A program made the position numbers and the translations under genes. 64,000 nucleotides of DNA from Hemerocallis citrina (Eukaryota > Streptophyta > Magnoliopsida > Asparagales > Asphodelaceae). Below the pieces are notes generated by a model. That model saw only the letters and a program-made list of their open reading frames with translations. It ran no database searches and had not been told where the DNA came from. Below, piece by piece: positions 49,313 to 59,676 of this stretch. Numbering within the stretch: the stretch's first letter is position 1; each line of letters begins with the position of its first letter. The stretch spans positions 30,670,089-30,734,088 of the forward strand of contig CM030362.1 in the NCBI GenBank assembly GCA_017893485.1, given 5' to 3'.

Positions 49313-49940
49313 GGAGTTAATTAAATGTTATCTTATAATGTCATTGAATATGTTGATCGTAGTTTAAAGTATTGATTCTCATGTCTGCACACATGAATTC
49401 AATTGTGTATTTGGTTAACTATTTTGTAATTTGACATGCTTGTAATACTTCATTAATTTTTAATATAATTGAAGTTTATTTTTTTTTAATTTTGTTTCAT
49501 AAACACATTTATCTATTTTATTGTGTATTTAGTTTATAATTGGATTAATATTATAAAAGAAAATATTAAATTATTATAAGCGTAATTAATAAGAAAAAAT
49601 TGTGTATCGAGAGATGAGTACATATTCAAATAATTGGATGCGAAAATTATCGCTAAAACCTATAGCAATAGAGTTTCAACCGTAGGTATAGGAAAACAAA
49701 ATGTGTCTTTAAAACCTATACCAACGGATACGAAACCGTGGGTATAACACCGAGGTTTTGTCCAACGGGTGAAAAAACCGTCACTATAGGCTATAGTGAC
49801 GGCATTTTGCCATGGGTATAGCTAATTAAAAACGACGGAAAAATATGTCCGTTGGTATAGGTTTTAAGGGCTATACCTACGGTTTTTCGGCTTTTACCCA
49901 CGGATTTTTGCTGTCACTATATGTCAAATTCCTTGTAGTG
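49313..49940. other. AT-rich tail and right subterminal repeats of the CACTA element
   Basis: 49313-49640 is AT-rich without features. From 49660 GTGGGTATAG, CCAACGGATACG, CTATAGTGACGG and related units recur in both orientations up to the terminal repeat. Confidence 0.7.
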
Positions 49941-49943
49941 GTT

Positions 49944-51525
49944 GCAAAATCTGGCGCTATGAAAGACACAACAACACACCTTAAAAACTTTCTTCTAGCT
50001 TCTATTGAATCCATTGATAGGCTGGAGGAACAGGGGCCCTTATCAGCTCCCATGCATTCCGAATGCCTATCGTGCAAGCGTGATTATGCTGACATCCTTC
50101 ATCAAGAACATATCAAATGGGCTCAGAGAGCCAGGAATAGATGGTTGAAGGAAGGTGATGGCAATACCGCTTTCTTTCATAATTTTGTGTCTCATAGGCA
50201 ACGCTGCAATCGTATCTCATCGATCGTTCACAATGGGGTTGATCTCAACTCCGATAATGAGATCCATAATGCTTTCCTTTCTTTTTATAAGAGCCTCATT
50301 GGATTGAACAAACATCAATCTATTGGTCTTGATTGGTCGCACCTTTATGGTGCTCAAACTCAAGACCTCTCTCCGCTTGAGGCTCGCTTTTCATTGGAAG
50401 AGATTAAATCGGCAGTTTTTTCTTTAAAAAGTGACTCTACGCCAGGACCAGATGGTTTTCCTGCTTTCTTTTTCCAAAAATTTTGGCCCTGGCTTAAAGA
50501 CGACCTTCTCCGTATGTTTACAGAGCTTCATCAAGGATCTTTCTCTTTTGACTGTATTAATTATGCCCATATTGTGCTCATCCCCAAATCGGTGGGAGCA
50601 CATTCTCTGTCCAACTTTAGGCCTATTAGCCTGATCAACACTTCTTTCAAAATTATTATGAAGGTTCTCTCCACCAGGCTTAGTGCGGTTATTTCTCCTC
50701 TCATCGATCCTGCTCAATCGGGCTTCATCAAGGATCGTTTTATCCTCGATAGTGTTGCCTCGGCGCAAGAAATCATCTCACATTGCCACAACAATTACTC
50801 TGAAGGCATTCTTCTCAAACTCGACTTCCAAAAAGCTTACGATAACGTTAGTTGGGATTTCCTGTTTGATATTCTTTTTAATCGAGGTTTTGGTCCCAAA
50901 TGGATTGCATGGATCAAATCCAGTCTTTTCTCTGGCACTTCTTCCATCATTATCAACGGCTCTGAAGGTCACAAGTTTAAAATTAAATGTGGCCTGCGTC
51001 AAGGTGACCCCCTTTCGTCCCTTTTATTTTCTCTAGTAGCAGATGTGTTTAGTAAGCTCCTCCGCAATGCGTGGGATGCTCAGGTCATTCAGGGCCTTGG
51101 TTGCTCGCACCAATTTGCTGGTGTCCTTAATCTGCAATATGCTGATGATACTATAATCTTCGCCGAACCTAACGCTCATTCTCTTCGCAACCTTAAATTG
51201 CTTCTTTACTGCTTCGAACTGGCGTCGGGACTTTCAATCAATTTTCAGAAATCATCGATTCTATGGTTGGGAGGCTCTCCCAATCGACAGATCGAGGTCT
51301 CCAACTTCTTCAGCTGTCCTATTGCAACCTTCCCCATTACGTATCTGGGAATCCCCCTTCGTTGGGGTAAACTTCATAAATCTGGTTGGTCTCCCATGGT
51401 GAATAAGATTAAATCCAGGCTTAATGTTTGCACCCGGAAGCTTCTCTCCCGTGGAGGTAGATTAATCCTTCTGAATTCGATCGTATCATCTATCCCCCTT
51501 TATATGATGTCTTTCTATTACGTAC
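49944..51525 (+). pseudogene. LINE ORF2, reverse transcriptase part
   Basis: L1-type reverse transcriptase with intact motifs in order: ARNRWLKEGDGNTAFFH, TPGPDGFP, FRPISLINTSFKIIMK, QSGFIKDRFILD, KLDFQKAYDNVSW (motif A Asp), GLRQGDPLSSLLFSLV (motif B), QYADD (motif C, codons 51138-51149), GLSINFQKS and YLGIPLRWGK. The frame is uninterrupted from 49971 to the solo LTR at 51526. About one frame change is needed to join the endonuclease side across the CACTA element. The first 32 codons of the longest open frame here belong to the CACTA end, not to the LINE. Confidence 0.93.
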
Positions 51526-52039
51526 TGTTGTGCGGAATGCGAATCAAACAACCAACAATCAAACGAGAGAAACAGCGAGAAAACACAGAAAAGCAAGCAA
51601 CACAAGAACACAAGATTTAATGTGGTTCGGCAAAACACATGCCTACATCCACGGGGCGGTTGGGGTTTCTTCTTGCTTCAAATAATCACCAATGGGCGAA
51701 AACAAATCCTTACAAATGATGACGGCTACAAAACCGAATAGGGGTCTCTAATTTTCGTCACTAATTACAAAACCCTAACAAGTGTATTTATAGGGAAACT
51801 ACTGGGCCTTTTCGAATTGGGCCTTTTCTAGTTCAAAATCCCGTACACAGTCGACTGGTCACCTAAGCAGTCGACTGGTCTTGTTCAGGGCAGTCGACTG
51901 CTGCTGCTGTATCCCAAGCCTTTGAAACTTCTCTGGACAGTCGCCTGATCCTCCAATTCAGTCGACTGATATACTGTAACTTTCATTTGCTGCAGATACT
52001 CCAAAACAATCTGAACCAGAATCGAGCCATTATCCAACA
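51526..52039 (-). mobile_element. Solo LTR of a Ty1/copia-like element, inserted in LINE ORF2
   Basis: + strand ends TGTTGTGCGG and TTATCCAACA, with exact CGTAC duplications at 51521-51525 and 52040-52044. On the minus strand it starts TGTTGGATAATGGCTCG and has a TATA box (TATAAATAC) near 51786, so the LTR points to the minus strand. It holds a cluster of CAGTCGACTG motifs at about 51847-51972. Removing it with one duplication joins the LINE frame as FYYVPSWVIKRID. Confidence 0.88.
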
Positions 52040-52044
52040 CGTAC

Positions 52045-53247
52045 CCTCTTGGGTCATCAAGAGAATTGATCAGATCTGAAGTAATTTCTTCTGGACAGGA
52101 TCCTCCAACTTCAAGGCTGGCTCTCACCTTAGTAATTGGAAATTAGTCTGCTCTTCCAAAGAGGCAGGAGATTTAGGGGTTTTGAACCTCAGGAACCACA
52201 ATATCGCTTTATTGGGTAAAAGGATTTGGAGATTTTTAAAATACGATCATTTACCGTGGATCCAGAGTGTCAAGGCCTATTGTCTACCCTCGTCCCAGCG
52301 GTGGGATGTTTCCCCTAGGGCTCCTCGCTGCGCCTCCCCTTTCTGGAAAGGGATTTGGAAAGCGGCTGTAGCTTTCCATTGCGGCATCGCCCATATCTGC
52401 TGCAACGGGGCCAATACTAAATTCTGGACTGATCTTTGGATTGGTAACACTAAACTCGCCACTGCTTTCCCTTCCCTCTTCTGCCTAGCGTCCTATCCCC
52501 TTGCCACGGTGGCAGACTCCTTCTCCCTCATTAATTCGCAACGTGTCTGGAGCATTCCATTCGTGGAGGTATTGCCTTCTCCTCTCACAACAGATTTTTA
52601 TGACCTTCTTACTCTCCTTAACAACTACTCATGCGGCCTGAAGAATGACTTTTCTTGGCGTTGGAACTCCTCTCGAACCTTCTCAGTTAAATCGTTTTAT
52701 AACTTTCTTAACTTCCGAGGGGTCTAATCCCCTTTTGCTGGTTTCATTTGGAACACATGTGCTCCTCTTAAAGTTAAAATCCTTTCCTGGCTTGCTCTTA
52801 ACAACAAACTCCTTACTATTGATATCCTCAATAAAAGGAACCTAGCATGGGGACAGAGGTGTCCCCTATGCTTTGTTTCTTTTGAGGACGCTGATCACTT
52901 GTTTGTGGGATGTGAGTTTATTAGCCCCTTATGGAAAATTTGCTGTCTCGCTTGGGAAATTTCCTCTATCCCACCCAACTTAGCCTCGTGTTGGGCTACT
53001 CCTCCTACGAATAAGAGGTTCCGCTTATCGTGGAACCTATCGGTTCAAGCTATTATTTGGATCACGTGGTTGGAAAGAAATAACAGATTATTCAGGCACT
53101 GCGCTTCTTCTATTCACTCTTTAATTGAAGATTTTAGGTATCTTTTTAACTTCTGGCCTTCGACGTTAAAAATCGAAGCGCAGGAATCTCTTTGCAGTCA
53201 AAGACTGGATATTTCCTTTACTGTTCTCAGCAACCTTAATGCCTTTT
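52045..53247 (+). pseudogene. LINE ORF2, C-terminal zf-RVT part
   Basis: It continues the reverse-transcriptase frame: PSWVIKRIDQI, an in-frame TGA (probably from CGA), then SNFFWTGS, GDLGVLNLRNHNIALLGKRI and WRFLKYDHLPW. After a break near 52725 it resumes KILSWLALNNKLLTIDILNK and RCPLCFVSFEDADHLFVGC, the Cys/His pattern of plant LINE zf-RVT domains. It ends at a TAA near 53247. Confidence 0.88.
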
Positions 53248-53249
53248 AA

Positions 53250-54388
53250 GTTATCTTTCTTTTATGTATTTTCTTGACGACTTCCTCTGTTATTTCACAG
53301 GTTTGAGGCAGGCCGTGGTCTCTCTATTTTGGACCCTGCGATCTTCAGTTATTTTTGTCCTACCTTGCTGCGATCGTGTTTTAGGAACAGTAGATGGTTT
53401 CTTCTCTTTTGATCCCACTGTTTTTATTAATCTGTTGGTTGTTAACTATTATGGCTTACTCTGACTTGGACTTTAGCAGAAAATATTTTGAGTGTTTCGT
53501 CTCTTTTTTGTGGCAGTGAGCTGACTGTCTTTGGTGGTGAGGCTTTGCTTTGCCTTTGCTCTAGTTGCCCATGAGGCGGGGCTCTCCCACTGTTACTCTT
53601 TATTGTGCTTTATCATGATGTTTGTTTCTTTGCTTAATTAGTTTCTGTTTTGGTTGGACTGGGTTTCTTCTGATCGGTTGCTGTGTATTGGTGCGGTGGA
53701 GGGGTTTTGGTCTTGGTGTTACTGCTTTTGAGATTGTGTTCCTGTGCAATTCTCCCCCTCTCAGCTCTAACTCACTACTCCTACATGACGGAGATTCTTC
53801 ATGTGCTATCCCTTCTCTGTTCGGTAGTCTGCTGCAGTTTTTTTCCGAGAGATCTTCATTTCTTTTGTGAGATTGGTTTTGCCATGGTTCCTGGCGTCCC
53901 GTTTTTGGGAGGGCTGGTTTTGTTTTTGGGTTCCCTGGCTTCGGCTGGCGAACTCGTCCCTGCCGATCTCCAGGAGTTTTCTTGTAGCGGTCTAGCTCTG
54001 CAGCAGTTGCGCTTGGCATTGGCACTGCTCTCTCCGCTGGCTCCTACGGCATTGGCGTCTCTCTCCGCCTTGCCGGAGGTCGACCTTGCTTGAGCGCATC
54101 ACCGGATTGGTAGAGGTCTAGGATGGCGATTCTCTCTCTTGGTCTCTGGTGTTTCTCCGCGTAGCATTTTCGGTATAGTTTGTTGTGTGGCTGCTGCGTT
54201 TGTCTGCGTCCTGTTGTTGTTGTTGTTGTTTGCATCCTAATCGTCTGTGATTATGATTTTTCTTTGTCGGTGTTTTTTGGTTTTTACATCTTGTAAAACG
54301 AATTTTTGTATTGTCACCTCTCTTTATTTATTAATGTTTGGCTAGAGTCGAAGGCCTCTATCTGGTTCATCAAAAAAAAAAGAAAAAA
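53250..54388 (+). other. LINE 3' UTR and A-rich tail
   Basis: GT-rich, with no domain in any frame. It ends CATC followed by an A-rich run (54371-54388). Open frames of 60-140 codons on both strands here are chance. Confidence 0.75.
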
Positions 54389-54403
54389 AAAATCACATTT
54401 TCT

Positions 54404-55505
54404 TTTATTAAACAAATATGAATATTTTTACGAAACATTTGAAAGCAATATCAGAAGTGAAAGTGAGATATGTGATTTTATAAGTCTCCATGTAATTAAC
54501 TAACAAAATGACCCACATATAACATTATGTCTTTTCTTATACTTCCACATTTTCTCCCTTTAAAGTAACAGAAAATGTGTATAATGTCTGTATACGATGT
54601 ATCTCTCTTTCACCTAATTATGTATTTAATTTATGAACTACACATACTATTTCTCTCTCTCTCCCTTTTTTTTAATTTTATAATGTAGATAGCATCCCTA
54701 CAAAACTTTCAGCCAAAAGCCATAAAAATAACAAGTCTTATTACAACATGTAGATAAGCACAATATCCCGAGATCATATGAAGGCATGAAGTTTTGCTCC
54801 AAAATGATTAGAAAGTAAAGAAGATAAACTATTAATGACAACTACAACAAATTCATATCTCTTTCACTACCGTTTTTGGTGGGGGGAATGATGGCTGCAA
54901 GATTATAGGAGGACAGGAGGAGAAAATTGAACTCAGCGTTTGTCAAAATTTTGTGTACGGGACTTGGGTTCAAAGAAGGAGTTCCCTCAGCAATGAGATG
55001 GCAGGATTCGGCGGGTAATAAAATCCTGCCATACTAGCTTCAGGTGTCTTGGAGGCAGTGTACGAAGCTAAATTGACGTACATACAATTTTGCTAGATCG
55101 GACTTGTCTGTCTGCCCATCGTCCAGGGTTGTTGGAGGAATTTATTGTTTGTTCGGATCATGTTGCTTCATATTTTATTTTGATGTTGGTATGTTGTATG
55201 TTTTGTTAATTTCTGATTAATAAAATATGGTGGCCATTTTCCACCTTTTTCTTTCACAAAAAATTTGAAAAAAAATAATAATAATAAATCAGAATCAAAA
55301 GAACACCCAAATTCCAAGCTAAAACCATCCAGTGGTACATTAAGGATCAGTCACAATCAGCTCATCCCTCTTCTTAGTAATGAAATTGGCCTCACAAGTA
55401 GCATGTACAGCTGCTGCAACCATAATTTCCCTACGTACTAGTTCTTATTTCTAATGGATAAATAATGAAGCATTTAAATATCTCGTGCCTAATAATATTG
55501 AGCAC
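54404..55505. other. Intergenic DNA with a possible 5'-truncated LINE tail (about 54850-55290)
   Basis: TAATAAAATATGG near 55220, followed by an AAAAAAAATAATAATAATAA tail near 55267-55287, looks like the 3' end of a non-LTR element. No domain or target duplication was resolved. The rest is AT-rich without features. Confidence 0.35.
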
Positions 55506-56037
55506 TTAGAGCATCCGTAATCGTTCGTAGCTAAATTTTGGGTAAATGACAAATGAAAATAGAATATACAAGTTGTCGCTATAGTCATTGGAAGCCAAAA
55601 TTTGGGTTTTCGTACGTTATTTTAATATCGGACGAAAGATTATGTACTGTCGCAGCGTTTCGTACACGTTAATTTAGAAAGGCGGAGGATTATTTATCGT
55701 CCGGTATTTTAGGAAAAAGAAAATTAATAAAAAATTGAATAGGACGGGGGTGTTGTGTCGTCTGTTGGATTTTTTTTATTTTTTATTTTTTTAAAAGAGG
55801 TCGGACGAGATATAATCTCCCGTCCGAGAATTGGGGTCCAAATTTAACGCGTTTTCGTCGTTGGACGAGGGATTAAGTGTCGTCTACTTGACTTTATTTA
55901 AATAAAAAAAATCGCAATAGACGAGAGAATAAGTTTCGTCCGTGAAAAGTGGAGTGCAAATTGATCACGGGTGTTGATTGAAGCTTTGGTCTCAAGCAAT
56001 AAAGGGCAAAAAAAATAAAAATTAAGTAATGGGGAAA

Positions 56038-56688
56038 TGTTAGGAATTGTGGCCTCAAATACACGTAGGCACGAGATACTTGAAGTTGGAGAAAAAGAGA
56101 AGGAGACAAAGAAGCAAGAGAAGACAAGCAGCAAGTAGAAGAAGAGAAGTCTGGAGGTTTGCGGTCAACCAACCCAGTCGACTGGGGGTTCTTCGAGTGT
56201 AGGCATCCAACAGAGGAGGGGACGGTCGACCGGTCACTAGGAGTGCGGTCGACCGGTCAGCCCTCGGGTCTGGATCCGCACTATGCGGTCGACCGACTTG
56301 GGGTGCGGTCGACCGACACCGACGCTGAGTTGTTCTTTTGGGCTTACGGGAGAAATGCCCAATTTGCTAGATAAAATTGCTTGGGGGCTATATATATATG
56401 GCCGTAAACTCTAGTAATCTGAACAGATCTGATCATTATTCAACTTCAAGAGAGATTGTGCCGAGTGTTTCAAAGGTGAGAGAGATTGAAAGTTGTAATC
56501 ACTTTTGTAATCTTTGTATTTCTTTGGGAATAAGAAGTATTAGTTATCTCTGCATATTGGTTGTGTTATTGTGAGATCCATATATTGTGGTGGCTTGTTC
56601 TTGGTTCATCTATTTCTTGAGAGTTTCTATTGCTTGTAGTGCACTCCGCTATTAGCACTACGAGTTGTGGGAGTAGATTTCTCCGACA
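56038..56688 (+). repeat. 5' LTR of the copia element
   Basis: 651 bp, TGTTAGG...CTCCGACA. It contains five GTCGAC-type motifs at about 56168-56315. Confidence 0.93.
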
Positions 56689-56690
56689 AG

Positions 56691-56702
56691 TGGTATCAGA
56701 GC
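56691..56702 (+). other. Primer-binding site of the copia element
   Basis: TGGTATCAGAGC, two bases after the LTR, is the complement of the 3' end of initiator tRNA-Met, standard for plant copia elements. Confidence 0.93.
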
Positions 56703-56714
56703 AGTTGGTTCAAG

Positions 56715-57970
56715 ATGACCGATAACAAGATGAAGATCGAGAGATTCGATGGGAGTGACTTCGCGATGTGGAAGATTCAGATGATAGCGTATCTTCGTCA
56801 GAAAGATCTTGATGGTCCGTTGTTTGATGAGAAACCGGTAGGTGCAGACAAGGATGTGAAGGTCTTGGCGGAGTGGAATCATTTGAATCAGAAGGTGCTG
56901 GGGTAGATTCAGTTGGGGCTGAGTAAGAAGGCGTTATTTTGTATCTCGAAGGCAAAGACCACAAAAGAGGCTATAGAGATTCTCACGGATATGCATGAGA
57001 AACCGTCGGCATCTAATCAAATTCTTCATCAGAAGAAATTGGTTAATATGAAGTTGAAGGAAGGGGGTTCAGTAGCAGAGCATGTGAACAAAGACTGTAT
57101 GGTTTACAATCAGATGGAAGCTGTAGGTTTGAAGTTTTCAAAGAAGGGGCAGTCATTGTTACTTCTATCTACTTTACCCGATAGTTATGGTATGGTGAAA
57201 CAGACTATTATAGGCACTATGACAGATTCGACGACTCTATAAGATGTGGTGAGTAGCATTCTGAACGATGAGGTGAGAAGGGTGAGAAACGGGGGATATC
57301 CATCATCATCTTCTAGAGATTCCGCCATGTACGTTGAGAAGATACGTGGGAGATCTAAGAGCAGTCGAAGAAGAAAGGATCAGAGTAGTTCATCTGAAAG
57401 TGGGTCTGATGATAGCGATTGAGGACATGGGCCTGAGTGCTGATATTGTCATAAGAAGGGTCACATGATGCGCAGTTGCAATGCTTATATGAAGAAGAAG
57501 TAGGAGAAACCGAAGAGATATACTCCAAAGGAAGCTCAAGTGGGGCTTGTTGAGAATCAATGCTTATCAGCTCGGGAGGAGTTGGGCACTCAAGATTGGT
57601 GTAATGATTCGAGATCTTCTTTTCATTGCACTCCGAGGAGAGAGGTATTTGATGACTACGAGGAGGGTTCTTTTGGAGATGTGATCGGGAGAAATGGTCA
57701 CCGGTGTCCTATACGTGGGGTTGGTACTGTTCACGTGAATGCCATTGATGATCAAAGTGTTGTCTTGCGGGAGACAAGACATGTTCCAGACTTGAAATAA
57801 AATCTTATCTCGATTGGAAGGCTAGACAAGGAGGGGTTGTTTACTACAGTTGGTAGTGGAGAGTGGTGCATAGCTACAGGTTCAAGGATGGTTGCAAAAG
57901 GGAAGCGTGAGGGAACGCTGTATTTGCTTAGAGATGTGAGAGGCGTTTCTCTTGTAGTTAACTCTCAACC
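56715..57970 (+). pseudogene. Copia gag-protease fragment with stop codons
   Basis: Gag starts MTDNKMKIERFDGSDFAMWK, a UBN2-type N-terminus, and continues through an in-frame TAG near 56904 to KLVNMKLKEGGSVAEHVN. A CCHC knuckle YCHKKGHMMRSC is preceded by stops (TGA near 57420 and within the knuckle). The protease core reads DWCNDSRSSFHCTPRREVF: the expected active-site Asp-Ser-Gly has Arg in place of Gly. It ends with RHVPDLK, a stop, NLISIGRLDKEG, then a GAG_pre-integrase-like GTLYLLRD near 57918. No integrase follows, so it is non-functional. Confidence 0.9.
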
Positions 57971-58572
57971 GTAATCTAGTAGTAGGTTGTGTGAGGTGCA
58001 ACCGAGTTCTTTCAGTTGTGGAAGGAAAGTTACTAATTTAGTGGGAGCCGCTGGCCATGGAAGTGATCCTAGTGGGCAAGACGTTGCTATGGAGAGGGTA
58101 CTTTGCAAATTGGCAGTTGAAGCTTCAACTCGCTCTTGTAAGGTAGAGAACACTGGTATCGATATGCGGGGTGATATCGATGAGAGTAACCGAATTAGGA
58201 CTGTAGGGGTTGAACAGTTTGTGGAGTTTGTGGAGGTGTTGTCCACGGAGGCTTCTAGTGCGGAGTGTGCATTGAGAGGCTTTGAACTTGTCCGGTGTTA
58301 ATAGAGATCTTGCGAGTTGGGGAGTCTCATAATACGGAATCCGATACGGGAGGTTGTTTCTCCGGTATTCGTGCTCTATGCGATTGGTGGAGCACATCTT
58401 TCATGAGGCGATGAGGGGTGGTTGGTGCACTCCACGTGGTGGAGTGGCGGAGGTGCTCTTCATGAAAGTGGGGAGTACTTGGGTCTTCCATGAAAGTGGG
58501 AGATGGTAGAGATAATGCGAGGAAAGATTGCAATAACTTTGAAGCGTGGTGTATTTGGTCCATGTAGGAGAT
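57971..58572 (+). other. Copia 3' internal region without recognised domain
   Basis: It lies between the pre-integrase piece and the second LTR. Its reverse complement is the part shared with positions 339-700. A weak purine stretch (TAGGAGAT) precedes the LTR. Confidence 0.6.
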
Positions 58573-59255
58573 TGTTAGGAATTGTGGCCTCAAATACACG
58601 TAGGCACGGGGTACTTGAAGTTGGAGAAGAAGAGGAGGAGACAAAGAAGCAAGAGAAGACAAGCAGCAAGTAGAAGAAGAGAAGTCTGGAGGGTTGCGGT
58701 CGACCGGCTAGGGGTGCGGTCGACCGACCCAGTCGACTGGGGGTTCTTCGAGTGTAGGCATCCAACAGAGGAGGGGAAGGTCGATTGGTCACTAGGGGTG
58801 CGGTCGACCGGTCAGCCCTTGGGTCGGGATTCGCATCGATGCGGTCGACCGACACCGATACTGAGTTGTTCTTTTGGGCTTACGGGAGAAAGACCCAATT
58901 TGATAGATATGTGTATATCTTTTAGGGTTTGCATGGGGGCTATATATATGGCCGTAAGCTCTACGGTTTAGTAATCTGAACAGATCTGATCATTATTCAA
59001 CTTAAAGAGAGATTGTGTCGAGTGTTTCAAAGGTGAGAGAGAGAGAGAGAGATTGAGAATTGTAATCTATTTTGTAATCTCTGTATTTCTTGGGAATAAG
59101 AAGTATTGGTTATCTCTGCACATTGGTTGTGTTATTGTGAGATCCATATATTGTGGTGGCGTATTCTTGGTTCATCTATTTCTTGGGAATTTCTATTGCT
59201 TGTGGTGCACTTCCGCTATTAGCACTACGAGTTGTGGGAGTAGATTTCTCCGACG
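58573..59255 (+). repeat. 3' LTR of the copia element
   Basis: 683 bp, about 30 bp longer than the 5' LTR, with visible small indels. An extra GGTCGACCG-type unit lies near 58700 and a GA run at 59036-59051. So this insertion is clearly older than the Tat-type element. Confidence 0.92.
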
Positions 59256-59676
59256 GGAAATATGTAGAAAAGGGTAAAAAAGTAATCATACAAATTGGAA
59301 AAAAATTAAAAGGGGGGAGGGACGGTAGATAATCTACCGTCCAACACTTTTTTTTGTCTTATTCACAATTGTATAGACGGGGGATTAGAATTTGCCCATT
59401 TTTTGGGGAAGTAACAACAACAACTCAAAAAAATGAAAACCCTAAAAATCGATAAGAAATTGCATAATTCTTGTCATACACACAATTTATTTTAAAACAA
59501 AAATCGATATAATACAATTTTAAATATCAAACAAGAAAGAGCATACATAATTCATGTGATGTCCATCTCACAAAACCCTAAAAAAGATTGCACTTTTAAG
59601 TGGATAATCATCATTGACTTAGATTTAACAAATTTCATTTAATCTATGTTAGGGTTTTAACAAACCCTAAAAAATT

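Larger units (their letters stand above)
43980..49940. mobile_element. Non-autonomous CACTA transposon carrying several captured host-gene pieces
   Basis: The left end CACTACAAAAAATTTGTCAT and right end ATGTCAAATTCCTTGTAGTG form inverted CACTA termini, with exact GTT duplications at 43977-43979 and 49941-49943. Subterminal repeats built on GTGGGTATAG and CTATACCAACGG lie at about 44010-44095 and 49660-49930, as in En/Spm elements. No TNPA/TNPD-like gene is visible. Between them lie, all on the + strand and with introns: the LRR-RLK 5' end, an ABCF exon, most of a TauE/SafE gene, two ALG7/DPAGT1 exons and one unidentified exon. A 324 bp Helitron lies in the TauE intron 1. Confidence 0.93.
42016..54388 (+). 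mobile_element. L1-type LINE retrotransposon, long but split by a CACTA element and a solo LTR
   Basis: Target duplications AAAATCACATTTTCT lie at 42001-42015 and 54389-54403, the second directly after an A-rich tail (54371-54388). Without the CACTA element (5,964 bp with one duplication) and the solo LTR (519 bp) it is about 5.9 kb, about full length for a plant L1-type LINE. Layout: 5' leader and degraded first frame (42016-43125), endonuclease (43126-43976), reverse transcriptase (49944-51520), zinc-finger-like end (52045-53247), then a 3' UTR of about 1.1 kb. Scattered stop codons and frameshifts show that it is inactive. Confidence 0.92.
56038..59255 (+). mobile_element. Short non-autonomous Ty1/copia retrotransposon
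   Basis: LTRs at 56038-56688 and 58573-59255 both start TGTTAGGAATTGTGGCCTC. Exact GGAAA duplications lie at 56033-56037 and 59256-59260. A tRNA-iMet-type primer-binding site follows the first LTR. Only about 1.9 kb lies between the LTRs, covering gag, protease and a short pre-integrase piece. Integrase, RT and RNase H are missing. Stop codons interrupt the frames, and the second LTR ends in CG instead of CA. A TATA-like TATATATATG lies at about 56389-56400 in the first LTR. Confidence 0.93.
55509..59676. mobile_element. PIF/Harbinger-type MITE (copy M5), right end not found, split by copia element
   Basis: The left end GAGCATCCGTAATCG follows TTA (55506-55508). The interior has GGACGAAAGATTATGT- and GTCGTCTACTTGAC-type units. 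The copia element interrupts it at 56038-59255. Related sequence resumes from 59261 (GACGGTAGATAATCTACCGT). No matching GATGCTC end is seen before 64000, so it may be truncated or its end diverged. Confidence 0.6.

Noticed and set aside
43980..49940. Reading the TauE/SafE gene as an ordinary resident gene
   Set aside because: Its C-terminal quarter is missing and replaced by ALG7 exons, and the whole block lies between CACTA termini with matching GTT duplications inside a LINE.
53683..54093. 136-codon frame and an antisense 141-codon frame
   Set aside because: They lie in the LINE 3' UTR and show no domain or conserved start.
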